The notes: generated from the sequence alone by a model not told the origin. A DNA stretch of 64,000 nt from UBA1794 sp964439955 (GCA_964439955.1 CAYTPX010000003.1:1-64000); one strand, 5' to 3'; shown: positions 1-9,246, counted from the stretch's first letter. Numbers and translations: made by a program.

Positions 1-25
1 CTACTACTTCTTCTCGTGTCATCAT
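1..25 (-). CDS. 5' end of an unidentified gene, cut by the window edge
   Basis: On the minus strand an ATG at 25 (or 22) opens a frame reading MMTREEVV to the window edge. A TAACTTTA sequence on the minus strand at 50-43 resembles a Bacteroidetes -7 box. Eight residues are too few to identify the product. Confidence 0.3.
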
Positions 26-340
26 AACTTTGCTTTTTGGACGTAAAGTTAATGATGGAAGTTGGAGACAAAAATACGTGGTTTACCGAATGTTTACGTA
101 TATGGGGGGAGCGCTTGTGAACGTACCGTATCCAGATGTTAATTGGGAGACATAAACTCGCGGAATGGAAGAATGGTAACACCTTTCGTCAAGTTATTGA
201 CTGTCTGGCAGGAAAATACGTGGCCGGTAATAGACCATCGGCAGGGATGGCTGTAAGGAAGTCGGGGATAAAGAGGGTAGGTTTTATAGTGAATGGAAGG
301 GTAGGCCAGCCTTTTGCTGGCGGAAATGGGGAAAAATAGA
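26..340. other. Intergenic stretch, no supported gene
   Basis: About 315 bases separate the truncated left-edge gene from the terminator of the PpiD-like gene. A 67-codon plus-strand frame (136-339) is open, but its product has no recognisable domain, no promoter box precedes it, and it runs against the neighbouring gene. A short inverted repeat (GCCAGC/GCTGGC) lies near 305-321. I see nothing else. Confidence 0.4.
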
Positions 341-380
341 AAACTCCGGAAGTCTAGGCGTTTGTCTGCTTCCGGAGTTT
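341..380 (-). terminator. Rho-independent terminator of the PpiD-like gene
   Basis: A perfect 12-bp stem (AAACTCCGGAAG at 341-352 with its complement at 369-380) with a 16-base loop. On the minus strand it is followed by a T-rich run. It lies 27 bases beyond the stop codon of the gene at 407-2554. Confidence 0.8.
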
Positions 381-406
381 CTTATGAAAAGTGAGACGGG
401 TTCTCT

Positions 407-2554
407 TTAGAAGTACAGGTAGCGGGTATCTTTTACCTTGGATTGGAGAATCAAGTCTTGCATGAAACGCGAGATCGATTGCATTTGCATGTTCTGTACG
501 CGTTGGCGCTCGCTTGTCTCATTGTATTTTTCGGGTGATTTCTCCGTATTTCCCAAGGAAAGGAAATATACGCCTCCATTACCTTTAATAGGGGCGGTAA
601 GTTTTCCTTGCTGTGCTGTTTGGGCATAGGCGCTTAGGGCCGGTTCGCTACTGCGGGTGACAGATACATAGGCGGGCATAGAGAAACTTACGTGGAGCAG
701 GGAGTCTATCGTAGCCCCTTTCAGGTTTTGGCATGCGGAAATTGTGGAAGGATTTTCCTTCTGCACGTTAGCAATGATTTTCTCTGCCTTTTTCTCCCGG
801 ATAGCCTCGGGGCGGAGTGACTCTTTTACTTTCTCGAACGGGAGATACCCTTCTTTATTGATGTCCACCACTGCTATGACGAGCAAGTTACTGTTTTGTG
901 TTCCGCACTCGTAGAGAGGGGATATTTCTCCTTTTTTTGCTTGGAATGCCCAGCGGAGGGCCTCGTGGCTTCCTTGTATGCGGCCAATGTTGTATTCTTC
1001 GCTGTAAAGGTTATTCCGTTCTTGGAGAAGGTAGCCATTTTTCTCGGCATTCGCAATAAGGTCCTCAACTGTAGAATTTGCGTTAAGGAAAGCCGAGAAT
1101 TTGTTATAGGCTTTGCTGTATGTGTCCTTGCTGAAGTTGACGGTGCGTTTTACTAAAGCGATTTTGTATTTTTGTACGGGTGATTTTTTCTCTTCCACTT
1201 GAACTATGAGTTGTCCCCCGGGAATCTCAAGATTACGAACTTCACCATTGTTCATTGTAAATATGGTGGCAAAAAGTTGTTCCGTGGTGGCATCGAGCAT
1301 TGCGGCATTCTCGTAATTGGCAGAACTTATCCACTGCCCTTCTTCGATGCCTCCGTATTTTTTCACCATATCCTCGAATTTCGCTCCTCCTTGCAAAGCG
1401 GTATAGATGCTATCGGCAACTTTTTGGGCTTCCTCCAATGTCGTTCTGCTAATGGGGATTTGCCGGAACTTCACACTGTCGGCTTGCATTGCAGAAGCCA
1501 AGTACTTGAATGTGTTAAACGTGTTGTCGAGGGAATTATAATAGACGGGCATTGTCTGTCCAACGGAAATGTTTTCCAATCTATCTTGCACGTCTTTCGG
1601 GAAAGCATCTTTCGTTTTATATAAATCGTAATAGTAGATTTCACTTTCTGCGTCCATTACTATATTTTTATACTCTCCTTCGCCTTTTGCCAATGCAGCC
1701 TCTGCTTCTTTCATCTCTTTCTCTAAGGCTGCACGATCTTCTTCGGAGGCTTTGACAGGTACAGAGATATATCTAATAGTACGGGTTTCCACGTATTGGC
1801 GGAATTCACTTTTTCTTTGCTCATACAAGTTTTTCAAATCAGCATCGGTGACATTGACGACACTGTCCGGCAGGGTCGTGTAGGGAATCGCCGCTATTTG
1901 GAAGTTTGCCGTGTTGGAACGTTCGTTGAAATTTGCTTCAAGTTCCAACTTGTTGCTCAGCAAACATCCTGCAATCAATTGCTGATATTTTTCGGCCAAG
2001 CAATTTTGACGCAGAGTGCGTTCTATATACATCCAATAAGAGTAGAGTTTGTCGTATTGTTCCAAGTATTCAGCGGGAATCTGTGTACGGTCTATTTTTT
2101 CGTACTCCGCCAAGAACTTTTGGAGGGCGTCCTTATCAAAAAGGCCTGTCTTTTCATTTACGAACGGAGTTTGCCGTAGTAACATATGCGTGCCTTCTGT
2201 AAGAATCGATTGCAGCTCTGCGTCGCTTACGGTAAGCCCAAGAAGTTCGGCTTCATGTTCCACTATTTTGTTATTTACGTAGGTTTGCCATACTTGGTCT
2301 CTCAACCGAATGGTTTGTTCTTCACTTAGATTGGTTTCTTGCGTAGTGAATTCTACAATGTTGGTGTATTCCTCCACCATGCTTTGGTAGTCCAATGCCG
2401 AGATTTCGTCTCCATAAATTTCTCCTACATTGGCTGAACGGCGGCTAGCGTTCATACCTTCGAATGCAGCTTGTGCGATAAAGGCTAAAAGAGCGCCTCC
2501 TACAATAATGACGAGCAGAGGGCCTTTGCTCCGGATTTTTCCTAATGTTGCCAT
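407..2554 (-). CDS. PpiD-like periplasmic foldase (SurA N-domain, PPIC-type peptidyl-prolyl isomerase)
   Basis: A 715-residue membrane-anchored chaperone expected to fold outer-membrane and secreted proteins in the periplasm. The N-terminus is short and basic, followed by a single hydrophobic anchor at about residues 13-30, the PpiD layout. A SurA_N-like helical region covers roughly residues 35-230. A parvulin-like segment around 365-450 contains the 'AQKVADSIYTALQGGAKFEDM' style helix followed by a GG turn. A C-terminal helical region completes the chaperone cradle. The gene lies downstream of hemolysin/lptC/coaX in the same direction, separated by 209 bases, and ends at a strong terminator. 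Whether the isomerase domain is catalytically active cannot be judged by eye. Confidence 0.88.
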   Translation of the reverse strand: MATLGKIRSKGPLLVIIVGGALLAFIAQAAFEGMNASRRSANVGEIYGDEISALDYQSMVEEYTNIVEFTTQETNLSEEQTIRLRDQVWQTYVNNKIVEHEAELLGLTVSDAELQSILTEGTHMLLRQTPFVNEKTGLFDKDALQKFLAEYEKIDRTQIPAEYLEQYDKLYSYWMYIERTLRQNCLAEKYQQLIAGCLLSNKLELEANFNERSNTANFQIAAIPYTTLPDSVVNVTDADLKNLYEQRKSEFRQYVETRTIRYISVPVKASEEDRAALEKEMKEAEAALAKGEGEYKNIVMDAESEIYYYDLYKTKDAFPKDVQDRLENISVGQTMPVYYNSLDNTFNTFKYLASAMQADSVKFRQIPISRTTLEEAQKVADSIYTALQGGAKFEDMVKKYGGIEEGQWISSANYENAAMLDATTEQLFATIFTMNNGEVRNLEIPGGQLIVQVEEKKSPVQKYKIALVKRTVNFSKDTYSKAYNKFSAFLNANSTVEDLIANAEKNGYLLQERNNLYSEEYNIGRIQGSHEALRWAFQAKKGEISPLYECGTQNSNLLVIAVVDINKEGYLPFEKVKESLRPEAIREKKAEKIIANVQKENPSTISACQNLKGATIDSLLHVSFSMPAYVSVTRSSEPALSAYAQTAQQGKLTAPIKGNGGVYFLSLGNTEKSPEKYNETSERQRVQNMQMQSISRFMQDLILQSKVKDTRYLYF

Positions 2555-2763
2555 TTTCTGTCTATTCTTTTCTGTTTTTGTTTTTATGCGTGGGATTTTG
2601 GTGCGGGCGTTTCCGCATTTTGGGGGGCGAAGTTACTGAAAAAATGTCTATTGCGCTTGTTTTTCTTTGAAAAAGTGCAACGGATTCCCAATTACCCATG
2701 TATTAATGGGGGAATGACTTGTAGATTTGTCTTTATAGGACTCTTTTCCTTTCCCTAAAAGGG

Positions 2764-3621
2764 TCAAATCATTAATCTAATGCGGACTAATTCTATCTTT
2801 TTCGCTGTCATTTTTAAGACTTTCACTTGGTAACTGGGAGTGACGGAGATTTCCTCGTTTAGTTTTGGGAAACTTTGGTGGTAGTGCAAGATGAGGCCTC
2901 CCAGCGTCTGGTATTCCCCGTTGGCGGCGAGCGGCAGTTGCAAGGAGAAGTCCTCGTTGATCTTTTCTATCTCTAATCGCGCAGAAAAAAGATATTCATG
3001 TTCGCCGATTTTCTTGGCGATGTAGTGGTTCGTGTCATATTCGTCTTGGATATCCCCGCATATTTCCTCGACGAGGTCTTCGACGGAGATTATTCCAAGT
3101 GTACCGCCGAATTCGTCCACAATGACTGCCATCCGTTTCTTTTCTTGCATGAAGAGTTTGAGCATATTTTGTGCGCCCATGGTTCCGGGTACGAAAGGCA
3201 TTGTTTGGATGTGTTCGTTCCATTCTCCTTGCGAATGGAACATTTCGGACGAGTGGATATAACCTAATATGTTGTCGATACTACCCTCATAGACAACCAG
3301 TTTGGAGAATCCTGTTTCTACAAAGAGGGAAGTAAGTTCTTCCCGGGTGGCTGTCTTGGAAACTCCTACAATTTCGGGGCGGGGAACCATGCAGTCGCGT
3401 ACCCGCGTATGGCTGAAATCTAATACGTTGCGGAATATCTCAAATTCTTCTTCGCCCTTTTCGTTAAAGGCGTTTCTATGGTTGTGGATGAATTGGTTGA
3501 GTCCCTTTGCTTCCAGTTCTTTCAGTTTTGATTTGTTATGGTAGTGCATGTTGAGCCTCATATAGGTCAATATGCAAAGCAAGAGGCTTGTTGCAAGAGT
3601 TAATAGTAGTAGGATTGTCAT
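2764..3621 (-). CDS. CBS-pair / CorC_HlyC domain membrane-associated protein (hemolysin C / GldE type)
   Basis: A 285-residue protein. Residues 1-22 form one hydrophobic segment. A CBS-pair region follows, beginning near 'TRVRDCMVPRPEIVGV', and the C-terminal third ('LFSARLEIEKINEDFSL...TLGGLILHYHQSFPKLNEEI') is a typical CorC_HlyC (transporter-associated) domain. Relatives are linked to ion transport or, in flavobacteria, to the gliding protein GldE. The multi-helix DUF21 (CNNM) domain usual at the N-terminus is reduced to one helix here. The start overlaps the lptC stop by 4 bases, indicating translational coupling. Substrate unknown. Confidence 0.85.
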   Translation of the reverse strand: MTILLLLTLATSLLLCILTYMRLNMHYHNKSKLKELEAKGLNQFIHNHRNAFNEKGEEEFEIFRNVLDFSHTRVRDCMVPRPEIVGVSKTATREELTSLFVETGFSKLVVYEGSIDNILGYIHSSEMFHSQGEWNEHIQTMPFVPGTMGAQNMLKLFMQEKKRMAVIVDEFGGTLGIISVEDLVEEICGDIQDEYDTNHYIAKKIGEHEYLFSARLEIEKINEDFSLQLPLAANGEYQTLGGLILHYHQSFPKLNEEISVTPSYQVKVLKMTAKKIELVRIRLMI

Positions 3622-4292
3622 TTTTCTCCTTCTATGGTTGGGGGGATAGAATTGACGGGTTGTTGCAATGAGTCGGCCACTTGCTGGACGGAGTCATTAG
3701 TGTTCGTCTGGGGAGGGGGTGTCGCCAGCCTGTTTTCATCGAAAGTTACTTGGCCTTTCATCTTGTAGATGACGTAGTTCGTCATGTCTTGGTTGGATTC
3801 GAACGAGTTCCCGTCAATTATTTTGTCGGGTTGTATGATGTGTACCGGACGGTTGGAATAGAGCTTCTTCTTGTCTTGTTCCCAGAAAAGTTGTGAGGTA
3901 TAGATTTGGTTGCCTTTAGTGTTCTTCACTTTGACGTTCCCACGCAATTCCCAAATGCGGTGTAAGGTGTAATAGTACGCCGTGTCGCATTCGATGGTAC
4001 TGATAACCTTATACTGCCGGTCAAATTCTTCAAGTTCAAATCCCTTCTCGAAAGTCCATCGAGGCACTTTGGCACGGTCGTACATGTCCCACTGTTCGGT
4101 AACGATCTTATACTTCGTGATACCCGAGTCGGAAATGAAGGTCGTGATTCCGCTGGTTTTCAGGAAAGCCGTAGAATCGCGGTCTTTTACCGGGGGAGCA
4201 TAAGAATGCTCTTCTTCTTTGCAGGAGAAAAGTGGGAGTACGGAAATTGCCAAGAAAACGAGCAACCCGGATGGGAAGAGCCTAAAGGGCAT
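3618..4292 (-). CDS. lptC: LPS export ABC transporter periplasmic protein LptC
   Basis: LptC links the LptB2FG extractor to the periplasmic LptA bridge and passes lipopolysaccharide along it. The protein (224 residues from the ATG at 4292) begins with a signal sequence ending in LPLFSC, so it is probably a lipoprotein, as often in Bacteroidetes. The body contains the LptC beta-jellyroll pattern ('YKIVTEQWDMYD', 'LRGNVKVKNTKGNQIYTSQLFWEQDKK', 'IDGNSFESNQDMTNYVIYKMKG'). A longer frame starting at a GTG (4334) would overlap the upstream gene and add a polar leader before the signal peptide, so the ATG is preferred. A Pro/Gln-rich tail follows the domain. Confidence 0.88.
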   Translation of the reverse strand: MPFRLFPSGLLVFLAISVLPLFSCKEEEHSYAPPVKDRDSTAFLKTSGITTFISDSGITKYKIVTEQWDMYDRAKVPRWTFEKGFELEEFDRQYKVISTIECDTAYYYTLHRIWELRGNVKVKNTKGNQIYTSQLFWEQDKKKLYSNRPVHIIQPDKIIDGNSFESNQDMTNYVIYKMKGQVTFDENRLATPPPQTNTNDSVQQVADSLQQPVNSIPPTIEGEK

Positions 4293-4318
4293 GGTGCGGG
4301 GATTTGGCCTGCCCGGCG

Positions 4319-5635
4319 TTATTTCACTCTCCACTTTTCAAACCATGTCTCGTTGAAAGTCAATCCCAAGGTAAGGCGGAACGTATTGTCCGTTACGTAC
4401 TCTGCGAGTGAAGTCCGTATGTATTGGGCGGAAATCTGTACTATCGATCGGTTTAGGAATTTCAAGGGCAATCCGATACCTGCGCTGATTCCCCATTCCT
4501 TTGGGCCGTCTATCCACGTGCCTTGCAGCGAAGTTATTTGGTAATAAGGTGTCGTGTAGTGGGCACCGAGGCGGAAGCGGATTTGGTCGCGGTAGTAACT
4601 ACTGTACTGGTTGGGTATCCATTCGGCACCGACGGCAATGCGGTGGCGGTTTTTTAGCGGCTGGAGTGCGGACGAGGCTTTAGCTTCGCTTTCGTAGCTG
4701 ATAGGTTCGTAATATTCTTGCTCCCAAAGTTGTAGGCTGTAGTCTATCCCAGCCGTCCAATGCTCGTCGGTATAGGCTAAGCCGGCCCCTATGGCGTGCG
4801 GGAGTTTGAGGTTTGCGTCAAGCGACTGCGTGCTTCCCCCCGTCGTGCTTTCGTCTACGGTGTTGAGAGTGTGTCCCAATGAGTAAGTTGCCCCGATCGT
4901 GAGGGCTTTGTTTTTCCTTTCGTTGAGTACATAAGTGTATTGTGCGCCTAAATCCAGCTTGTAGTCGTAAACGTCCATGGTTCCCGATTTCTGGATGGAG
5001 CCGTCGCTGTATGCACTGCAAACGATGGAGGAGGTCTTTTCGATGCTGCCGAAGAGGTAGGCAATGTTGAAACCAAGCGAGAAGTTCCGCAGGGGTTCGT
5101 ATCCTAAACCTAAGAATACTTGATGTATGCCCCCGCTTCCGTAATAATTATAGGTGGCTGCTGTTTGGGCTTCGGTTGCTGCATCAACGATATATCCGGA
5201 AGTACCCAAGTTGTAGCCCACGTTGGAAAGCGGGCGTAACCCGGCCGTGAAGCCCAATCCCTGGCATAGGCGGAATTGCAAGGCTATGTAGTCGAAGCTG
5301 GAGTTGTTGGCCGTGGTGCTCTGCCCATCTTCCGACAGGCGGCTTATTTGTACGCCCACTGCGGCATCCATCAAGAATGTGAGGGAGTCTACCGCGCTGT
5401 ATGAGGCAGGGTTTAAGGGGTTGATGTAGCGGTTGCTCCGTAGCGCAAAACCGATTCCGCCCATGGCACGGCTGGGGCCGAAACCATAGTCGTCGAGAAG
5501 CCCCACCCCGTAACGGGAATACGGGCTATTGGTATTGTTTAACGATAGGGTTGTAGACTGTGCCGCCACACAAAGGCTTATGGTTGCCAATGCGAACGTG
5601 TGGAATAATCTGTTCAACGTATTAAAGGCTTTCAT
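4319..5635 (-). CDS. Outer-membrane beta-barrel protein of unknown role
   Basis: A 438-residue protein with a cleavable signal peptide (about residues 1-26, ending VAAQ), then 'NSPYSRYGVGLLDDYGFG' and an alanine/glycine-rich first segment, a pattern of the Bacteroidetes PorV/FadL-like barrels. Alternating hydrophobic strands with aromatic girdles run to the end and the last residues are a typical barrel terminus. It sits between lptC and coaX, with its start overlapping the coaX stop by 14 bases. This arrangement recurs in Bacteroidales, but I know of no defined function. A role in LPS or lipid handling is only a guess from position. Confidence 0.75.
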   Translation of the reverse strand: MKAFNTLNRLFHTFALATISLCVAAQSTTLSLNNTNSPYSRYGVGLLDDYGFGPSRAMGGIGFALRSNRYINPLNPASYSAVDSLTFLMDAAVGVQISRLSEDGQSTTANNSSFDYIALQFRLCQGLGFTAGLRPLSNVGYNLGTSGYIVDAATEAQTAATYNYYGSGGIHQVFLGLGYEPLRNFSLGFNIAYLFGSIEKTSSIVCSAYSDGSIQKSGTMDVYDYKLDLGAQYTYVLNERKNKALTIGATYSLGHTLNTVDESTTGGSTQSLDANLKLPHAIGAGLAYTDEHWTAGIDYSLQLWEQEYYEPISYESEAKASSALQPLKNRHRIAVGAEWIPNQYSSYYRDQIRFRLGAHYTTPYYQITSLQGTWIDGPKEWGISAGIGLPLKFLNRSIVQISAQYIRTSLAEYVTDNTFRLTLGLTFNETWFEKWRVK

Positions 5636-6353
5636 TATAATGTAGGATGCGGTTTAGACCTTTGAGCACAAGGTGGGGATCCGTAATATGTTCTTTTTCC
5701 AATTCTCCCGTGAACAATTTTGCGTCGCCGCCGGTGAGAATCACATTAATGTCGGGGTATTTTGTCTGGTAATCGCGTATGTATCCGTCCATTTCGTAGG
5801 CGATGCTCCTCATGACCCCTCCTCGTATGGCGGAGGCCGTGTCGTATCCGGTCAGGGGCTTGTCGCCGTTTTCGTCGATGAGGGGCAACCGGGGCGCACG
5901 GTTGTGCAGGATTTCGAAACGCATCTGCTTGCCCGGGGTGATGTTGCCCCCGATGAATTCGCCTTTGTCGGAGAAGAAATCGTAGGTAATGGCCGTTCCC
6001 GCGTCGATAATCAGTATGTTTTCCTTGGGGTGGCTTTCGTCGGCTGCCGTGACGGCCGCGATCCGGTCTACGCCCAAAGAGGAGACCGATTGGTAGCGTA
6101 TCTTGATTGGCAACGGGGTCGCTGGGGTCAGGAAAAGCACGGGGAAGGGAAAGGAGCGGATGAATGCGAGTGTTTCCGGCTTTAAGTCGATGACGGAAGA
6201 AATGATGGCGCTTTTTATCTTAACCCCTTGCGCCAATTGGGAAAAGGCATTAGGGAATGATTGGTTTTCCTTGCATAAATCCAAAAGCTCATTGCCCTCG
6301 AAGAGGGCTAACTTGGCGTATGTGTTCCCTATGTCTATGATGAGATTTGCCAC
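5622..6353 (-). CDS. coaX: Type III pantothenate kinase
   Basis: CoaX phosphorylates pantothenate, the first step of coenzyme A synthesis. The acetate/sugar-kinase fold motifs are all visible: 'LIIDIGNTYAKLALF' (phosphate 1), 'SLGVDRIAAVTAA', 'ILIIDAGTAITYDF' (phosphate 2) and 'GGNITPGKQMRFEILH'. No ATG precedes the first motif. A GTG at 6353 gives MANLIIDIGNT, the usual CoaX N-terminus and length (243 residues). A TTG at 6377 would add eight residues. The last step of the same pathway, CoaE, is also in this window at 34.3 kb. Confidence 0.93.
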   Translation of the reverse strand: MANLIIDIGNTYAKLALFEGNELLDLCKENQSFPNAFSQLAQGVKIKSAIISSVIDLKPETLAFIRSFPFPVLFLTPATPLPIKIRYQSVSSLGVDRIAAVTAADESHPKENILIIDAGTAITYDFFSDKGEFIGGNITPGKQMRFEILHNRAPRLPLIDENGDKPLTGYDTASAIRGGVMRSIAYEMDGYIRDYQTKYPDINVILTGGDAKLFTGELEKEHITDPHLVLKGLNRILHYNESL

Positions 6354-6427
6354 GGGCTTGATTCTTTTGGGATGCAAAGTAAGACAAAAAAAGTAGAACG
6401 GCTTCGTTCTTTTCTGAAAAATAAGCG

Positions 6428-6435
6428 TAATTTTG
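6428..6435 (+). promoter_or_regulatory. -7 box upstream of the DUF4105 gene
   Basis: TAATTTTG matches the Bacteroidetes -7 consensus TAnnTTTG, 35 bases before the ATG at 6470. No good -33 box is visible. Confidence 0.5.
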
Positions 6436-6469
6436 CAGCCTAATCTGGAAAAGTAGAAGATTTTAAGGA

Positions 6470-7684
6470 ATGAACCGGAAGTTGGCGCAACTCTTGTTGG
6501 CTTTGTTCATCGGGCTTTTGCCATCGGTGCAGAGTGCCTATGCCGGGGAGGGCGGATGTGCTGATACTTTACGGGTAAGCATGCTGACTTGTTCGCCGAG
6601 CGGGGAAGCCATATATACATTGTTCGGCCATACGGGCTTGCGCATCCGGGACGGGAAAGGGCTGGATGTAGTTTACCATTACGGCGTGTTTGATTTCGAT
6701 AAGCCTTATTTCATGTGGCGTTATGTGAAAGGGGAGACCGATTATGAACTGGGCCGGCTTCCGTTCGATGAGTTCCTTTACCCGTATCGCGTGAGGGGTT
6801 CGGAAGTGAAAGAACAGGTTTTGGACCTCACGCGGGAGGAGGGGCTCCGGCTGTATGCCGCGCTTGAGGAAAATTACCGACCGGAAAACCGCGTGTACCG
6901 CTATAATTACTTTTTTGACAATTGCGCGACCCGTCCCCGTGTGAAGGTGGAAGAGGCGATAGATGGCGTGCTGAAATACGATGGCCGTGAGGCTATCGAA
7001 ACGTTCCGCGGGGCAGTCCATCGCCATTTGAAGGGGCATCCTTGGGCGCAGTTTGGCATCGACTTCTGCTTGGGCGCGGGGGCGGACCGGCAGATGGAGG
7101 GTGCGGATTGTTATTTCCTGCCGGAATATTTGTATGAAGGCTTCCGGGACGCCTTGGTCATTCCGCGTGAGGGCGAGTTCCGCGACTTGGTCGTGGCGGA
7201 TTCGGTCGTGTGTGCCGCGTGGCCGGCTGCCGTGGCCGTGGCAGGTGGGGGCGACGGTTTTTGGACGCCCTTGGCTTGTTCTTTCCTGTTGCTTTTGCTG
7301 GTGGCGGTAGTCTCCATATATGGCGTGATAAAAGGCTATGTCTTGTGGGGGATTGATGTCGTGCTTTTCTCCTTGGCCGGTTGCGCGGGCTTGATTTTGA
7401 CGTTCCTCGCTTTCTTCTCCCAGCATCCCGCTGTCGGGTCAAATTGGAACATGGTGGTTTTCCACCCGTTCCATTTGCTCTTTTTGCCTGTCTACATAAA
7501 TAATGCCCGCAAGTGGAGGGTGGACTATTACCATCTCGCCAATGCGCTTGTCTTGATTGTCTTTTTCTTTTGCTTCAGCGTTTTGCCCCAGCAGGTCAAT
7601 ACTGCGGTCGTCCCCATCGCATTGGCTTTGTGGGTTCGTTCGTTGAGTTATTCCATTTTAGCATTCGAACATCGATGGAAATAA
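6470..7684 (+). CDS. DUF4105 membrane protein, probable lipoprotein N-acyltransferase (Lnb-like)
   Basis: A 404-residue protein with a signal peptide (to about residue 25, ending SAYA), a DUF4105 domain (about 35-235) and four or five C-terminal membrane helices (about 255-400). The domain has the two candidate catalytic residues of this papain/NlpC-like family: His54 in 'FGHTGLRI' and Cys152 in 'FFDNCATRP'. From memory, a DUF4105 protein of Bacteroides was recently shown to N-acylate lipoproteins (Lnb), a step for which Bacteroidetes lack the E. coli enzyme Lnt. That would suit this lipoprotein-rich genome. The 3' end overlaps the next gene by 10 bases. The domain call is firm; the activity is inferred from family. 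Confidence 0.85.
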   Translation: MNRKLAQLLLALFIGLLPSVQSAYAGEGGCADTLRVSMLTCSPSGEAIYTLFGHTGLRIRDGKGLDVVYHYGVFDFDKPYFMWRYVKGETDYELGRLPFDEFLYPYRVRGSEVKEQVLDLTREEGLRLYAALEENYRPENRVYRYNYFFDNCATRPRVKVEEAIDGVLKYDGREAIETFRGAVHRHLKGHPWAQFGIDFCLGAGADRQMEGADCYFLPEYLYEGFRDALVIPREGEFRDLVVADSVVCAAWPAAVAVAGGGDGFWTPLACSFLLLLLVAVVSIYGVIKGYVLWGIDVVLFSLAGCAGLILTFLAFFSQHPAVGSNWNMVVFHPFHLLFLPVYINNARKWRVDYYHLANALVLIVFFFCFSVLPQQVNTAVVPIALALWVRSLSYSILAFEHRWK

Positions 7685-9246
7685 AAGGTTTTTTGACTAC
7701 GCTGATAACCTTTTTGGCGGTAGCCGCCGATGCACAGCATAATCAGGCGGCGCCCAGGATCGTCGTGGGGATAACTGTCGACCAGTTGCGCCAGGATTAT
7801 ATGGAATTGTTTTCCCCGCTTTACGGGGAGAAAGGCTTCCGGCGTTTGTGGCGCGAGGGGAAATACTATACGAATGCCGATTATAATTTCCAAGACCCTG
7901 ACCGCGCGTCGTCAATAGCTTCCTTGTTTACCGGGACGGTGCCCATGATTCATGGGATAGTGGGCAGCACTTGGCTGGATGCGGCCACGCTATTGAAACG
8001 GAATTGTGCGGATGATGCCAATTTCATGGGCAACTATACGGCGCAGTCTTCGTCGGCCTCCTTGTTGCAGGCTACCACGATTGGCGATGAGTTGAAAGCT
8101 TTTTTTTCCGGCAAGTCGCTGGTTTATGCCATAGCCCCGGAGCGCGAGGAAGCCATCATGGCCGCGGGTCATGCGGCCGACGGAGCTTTCTGGTTGAATG
8201 AAGATAACGGCATGTGGTGCGGTACCACGTATTATGGCACTTTCCCTTTCTTCATCAGCAAGTATAATTTGCAGGAAGGCATCGATTCGCGTAAGGATTC
8301 CCTTACATGGACTCCCGCCCGGCCCGTGGGGGAGTACACCCTTTTGCCCTCCACCCTCAATTCTTATCCTTTCGAGTATGATTTCGTTTCGGGCTTCGGG
8401 CGTTATCGGCGCTTGAAAACCTCACCGCTGGTAAACCGCGAAATCAATCGGCTTTTGTTCCGGGCTTTTGGCCAGTCGGACATAGGGAAGGATGAAATTA
8501 CGGATTTGCTTTCCATTACTTACTATGCGGGGCCGTATGACGGGCAAGCCTTTTGGGATACGCCGATGGAAGTGCAGGACGCTTATGTGCGTTTGGACTA
8601 TGCATTGGGCGAACTCCTTGATTGGATTGACAATAGGGTAGGGCTTCAAAACGCAATCGTGTTCTTTACCTCCACGGGTTACAGCGCCCCCGACCGCATT
8701 ATGCCGGTTTATTACAACTTTCCGACCGGGGAGTTCCACTTGGAGCGCTGCAAGGCTCTGCTCAACATGTACTTGATGGCCATTTACGGCCAAGGGCAGT
8801 GGGTAGAAGCCTATGACGGTTTGCAATTTTATTTGAACCATAAGCTCATCGGGGATAACAACCTGACGGTGGGCGAAGTGCAAAAGAAATCGGCAGAGTT
8901 CCTAATCGAGATGAGCGGCGTGCGCGAAGTCTATACCTCTACGGCTTTGCTCCAGGCCGCTTGGGTGCCGGACATGCAGCGCTTGCGCAATTCATACCAT
9001 CGCGAACGTTCTGGAGACTTGTGGGTGGAAGTAATGCCGGGTTGGACGGTAGTCGATGCAGGTAACCCGGCAAACAATTATATCGTACGTAGCGCGATTG
9101 TTCCGCAACCGCTTATCTTTATGGGTGCTTCTTTGGCGCCGGAGCGCATTGAGGAACGGGTCACGATGGATTGTGTGGCACCTACCGTTACAAAAAGCAT
9201 CCGTATCCGTGCGCCGAATGCCTGTTCGGCGGCCCCATTGTTTTGA
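7675..9246 (+). CDS. Alkaline-phosphatase-superfamily protein, apparently catalytically inactive
   Basis: A 524-residue protein counted from the ATG at 7675, which gives a signal peptide ending ADA (residue 20). An upstream in-frame start would lie inside the preceding gene. The fold is that of type I phosphodiesterase/PafA phosphatases: 'IVVGITVDQLRQDYMELF' keeps the first metal-ligand Asp36, and 'TGTVPMIHGIVGSTWLD' and 'NMYLMAIYGQGQWVEAY' match the family. The nucleophile region, normally T-G-P-G-H-A before S-I-Y-T-G, reads RASSIA at residues 77-82, so neither the Thr nor the His is present. The metal-binding D-H-G motif is replaced by T-G-Y (334-336). Catalysis by the usual route is therefore unlikely. 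It is coupled to the DUF4105 gene and followed by secA. Confidence 0.85.
   Translation: MEIKGFLTTLITFLAVAADAQHNQAAPRIVVGITVDQLRQDYMELFSPLYGEKGFRRLWREGKYYTNADYNFQDPDRASSIASLFTGTVPMIHGIVGSTWLDAATLLKRNCADDANFMGNYTAQSSSASLLQATTIGDELKAFFSGKSLVYAIAPEREEAIMAAGHAADGAFWLNEDNGMWCGTTYYGTFPFFISKYNLQEGIDSRKDSLTWTPARPVGEYTLLPSTLNSYPFEYDFVSGFGRYRRLKTSPLVNREINRLLFRAFGQSDIGKDEITDLLSITYYAGPYDGQAFWDTPMEVQDAYVRLDYALGELLDWIDNRVGLQNAIVFFTSTGYSAPDRIMPVYYNFPTGEFHLERCKALLNMYLMAIYGQGQWVEAYDGLQFYLNHKLIGDNNLTVGEVQKKSAEFLIEMSGVREVYTSTALLQAAWVPDMQRLRNSYHRERSGDLWVEVMPGWTVVDAGNPANNYIVRSAIVPQPLIFMGASLAPERIEERVTMDCVAPTVTKSIRIRAPNACSAAPLF

Noticed and set aside
136..339. 67-codon plus-strand frame in the left intergenic region
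   Set aside because: No domain, no promoter box, no neighbour on the strand, and it ends just before the minus-strand terminator; it is best treated as chance.
6569..7426. 285-codon minus-strand frame opposite the DUF4105 gene
   Set aside because: It is a shadow of a GC-rich coding region; the plus-strand product has clear motifs.
7513..7674. Longer N-terminus for the AP-fold protein
   Set aside because: It would lie wholly inside the DUF4105 gene and would bury the signal peptide; the ATG at 7675 gives a normal exported protein.
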